5,976 nt of DNA, from assembly GCA_013816415.1 (NCBI GenBank), contig JACDEN010000188.1, positions 1 to 5,976 of the forward strand. The letters run 5' to 3'. Positions 5,126 through 5,976 of this stretch are shown in pieces. The position numbers were made by a program, and so were the translations under genes. The notes beneath the pieces are model-generated. The model had not been told where the DNA came from. It worked only from the letters and a program-made list of their open reading frames with translations, and did no database searches. How positions within the stretch are numbered: the stretch's first letter is position 1; every line of letters begins with the position of its first letter. The DNA is from Planctomycetota bacterium. Lineage in GTDB: Bacteria; Planctomycetota; UBA11346.

Positions 5126-5976
5126 ATGTCGACCGATGCGCCTGATGCCGCCGATGCCGCCGATGCCTCAAACGCCGAAGCCTACAAGTATGGATTCTCG
5201 ACGGCGGTCGAGGCCGTCACCCTCGGCCGCGGGCTGAACGCCGACGTGGTGCGCGCGATCTCGCACGCGCGCAACGAGCCCGAGTTCCTGCTGAAGTTCC
5301 GCCTCAAGGCCTTCGAGGTGTTCTCGAAGATGGAGGAGCCGGAGTGGGCGGCGGTCGACTATCCGGCCATCGACTACCAGGCGATCCAATACTACTCGGC
5401 GCCCAAGGCCAAGGCCGAGAAGACGGCGCCGACCTACAACTCGCTCGACGAGGTCGACCCCGAGATCATCAAGACCTTCGCCAAGCTCGGCATTCCGCTC
5501 GGCGAGCAGAAGCAGCTGGCCGGCGTCGCGGTCGACGCGGTGTTCGATTCGATGTCGATCGCGACCACGCACCAGTCGAAGCTGTTCGACGCCGGGGTGA
5601 TCTTCTGCAGCTTCAACGAGGCGGTGCACCAGTTCCCGGCGCTGATCGAGCGCTGGCTCGGCTCGGTGGTGCCGATCGCCGACAACTATTTCGCCGCGCT
5701 CAACAGCGCGGTGTTCTCCGACGGCTCGTTCGTCTACATCCCCCCCTACGTGCGCTGCCCGCTCGAGCTCTCGACCTATTTCCGCATCAACAACCAGGAT
5801 GCCGGCCAGTTCGAGCGCACGCTGATCATCGCCGACGTCGGCGCCTACGTCAGCTACCTCGAGGGCTGCACCGCGCCGAAATCATCCAAGCACCAGCTGC
5901 ACGCGGCGGTGGTCGAGCTGGTGACGCTCGACGACGCCGAGATCAAGTACTCGACCGTCCAGAACTGGTACCCGGG
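5126..5976 (+). CDS. sufB: Fe-S cluster assembly protein SufB, N-terminal part
   Basis: SufB is the scaffold subunit of the cytoplasmic SufBC2D complex, which builds Fe-S clusters with sulfur from SufS. The window holds 283 complete codons of a protein that is usually about 470-490 residues. Conserved blocks: GLNADVVRAIS (36-46), NEPEFLLKFRLKAF (50-63), the LGIPLGEQKQL region (121-131), VFCS-like VIFCSFNEAV (158-167), FVYIPPYVRCPLELSTYFRIN (202-222), SYLEGCTAP with Cys248 (the counterpart of E. coli SufB Cys254, which accepts sulfur), then QLHAAVVEL and KYSTVQNWYPG up to the window edge. The ATG at 5126 has AAAGGG 8 bases upstream, overlapping the end of the NifU-like gene. Residues 4-14 are a DAP/DAA repeat not found in the classical proteins. 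The frame is intact throughout. sufC, sufD and sufS are expected beyond the edge. Confidence 0.97.
   Translation, partial: MSTDAPDAADAADASNAEAYKYGFSTAVEAVTLGRGLNADVVRAISHARNEPEFLLKFRLKAFEVFSKMEEPEWAAVDYPAIDYQAIQYYSAPKAKAEKTAPTYNSLDEVDPEIIKTFAKLGIPLGEQKQLAGVAVDAVFDSMSIATTHQSKLFDAGVIFCSFNEAVHQFPALIERWLGSVVPIADNYFAALNSAVFSDGSFVYIPPYVRCPLELSTYFRINNQDAGQFERTLIIADVGAYVSYLEGCTAPKSSKHQLHAAVVELVTLDDAEIKYSTVQNWYP
5135..5167 (+). repeat. 9-base coding microsatellite at the 5' end of sufB
   Basis: GAT starts at 5135, 5144, 5153 and 5162, giving a period of 9 bases with unit close to GATGCCGCC; the last two full units are identical. It encodes D-A-P, D-A-A, D-A-A, D-A-S at residues 4-15, a disordered acidic leader ahead of the conserved SufB start. 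In-frame length change would leave the enzyme core untouched. Confidence 0.85.

Noticed and set aside
4215..5171. 318-codon open frame on the minus strand
   Set aside because: Antisense to the NifU-like gene and the start of sufB; its composition is Arg/Gln/His-rich with no domain.

Overview
The window is a high-GC bacterial fragment holding two divergent gene groups that point away from a shared intergenic region of about 316 bases (4055-4370). The genome looks Gram-negative, because the left group makes a sugar typical of lipopolysaccharide O-antigens. I cannot fix the phylum. The NifU-like protein on the right resembles what I remember of Chlamydiae/PVC-type NifU proteins, which is only a weak hint.

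Left, minus strand, 4054 down to 1: a tightly packed operon for a CDP-linked 3,6-dideoxyhexose. The order of transcription is glucose-1-phosphate cytidylyltransferase (rfbF/ddhA), CDP-glucose 4,6-dehydratase (rfbG/ddhB), the iron-sulfur PMP-dependent 3-dehydrase (rfbH/ddhC), an RmlC-fold sugar epimerase, and the first 55 codons of an NAD-dependent epimerase/dehydratase-family reductase that runs off the window. Junctions are a 4-base ATGA overlap, an 8-base overlap, a 7-base gap and another 4-base ATGA overlap, so the genes are almost certainly co-transcribed and translationally coupled. The first three enzymes convert glucose-1-phosphate + CTP to CDP-4-keto-3,6-dideoxyglucose. An epimerase followed by a reductase is the arrangement expected for C5 inversion and 4-keto reduction, as in CDP-ascarylose synthesis (AscE/AscF), rather than direct reduction to paratose or abequose. 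The flavin/iron-sulfur reductase partner of RfbH (ddhD/ascD) is not in the window.

Right, plus strand, about 4371 to 5976: the start of a SUF iron-sulfur cluster assembly operon. A NifU-like protein of about 249 residues is followed after 5 bases by sufB, whose first 283 codons are present. The NifU-like protein appears to keep both the IscU-like N-terminal domain and an Nfu-like C-terminal domain, yet it lacks the usual cluster-binding cysteines of both. This is the most unusual feature of the window.

The two groups may be neighbours by chance, but RfbH needs a [2Fe-2S] cluster, so a cluster-assembly operon divergent from its gene is worth noting. No RNA genes, CRISPR arrays, insertion sequences or convincing terminators were seen.
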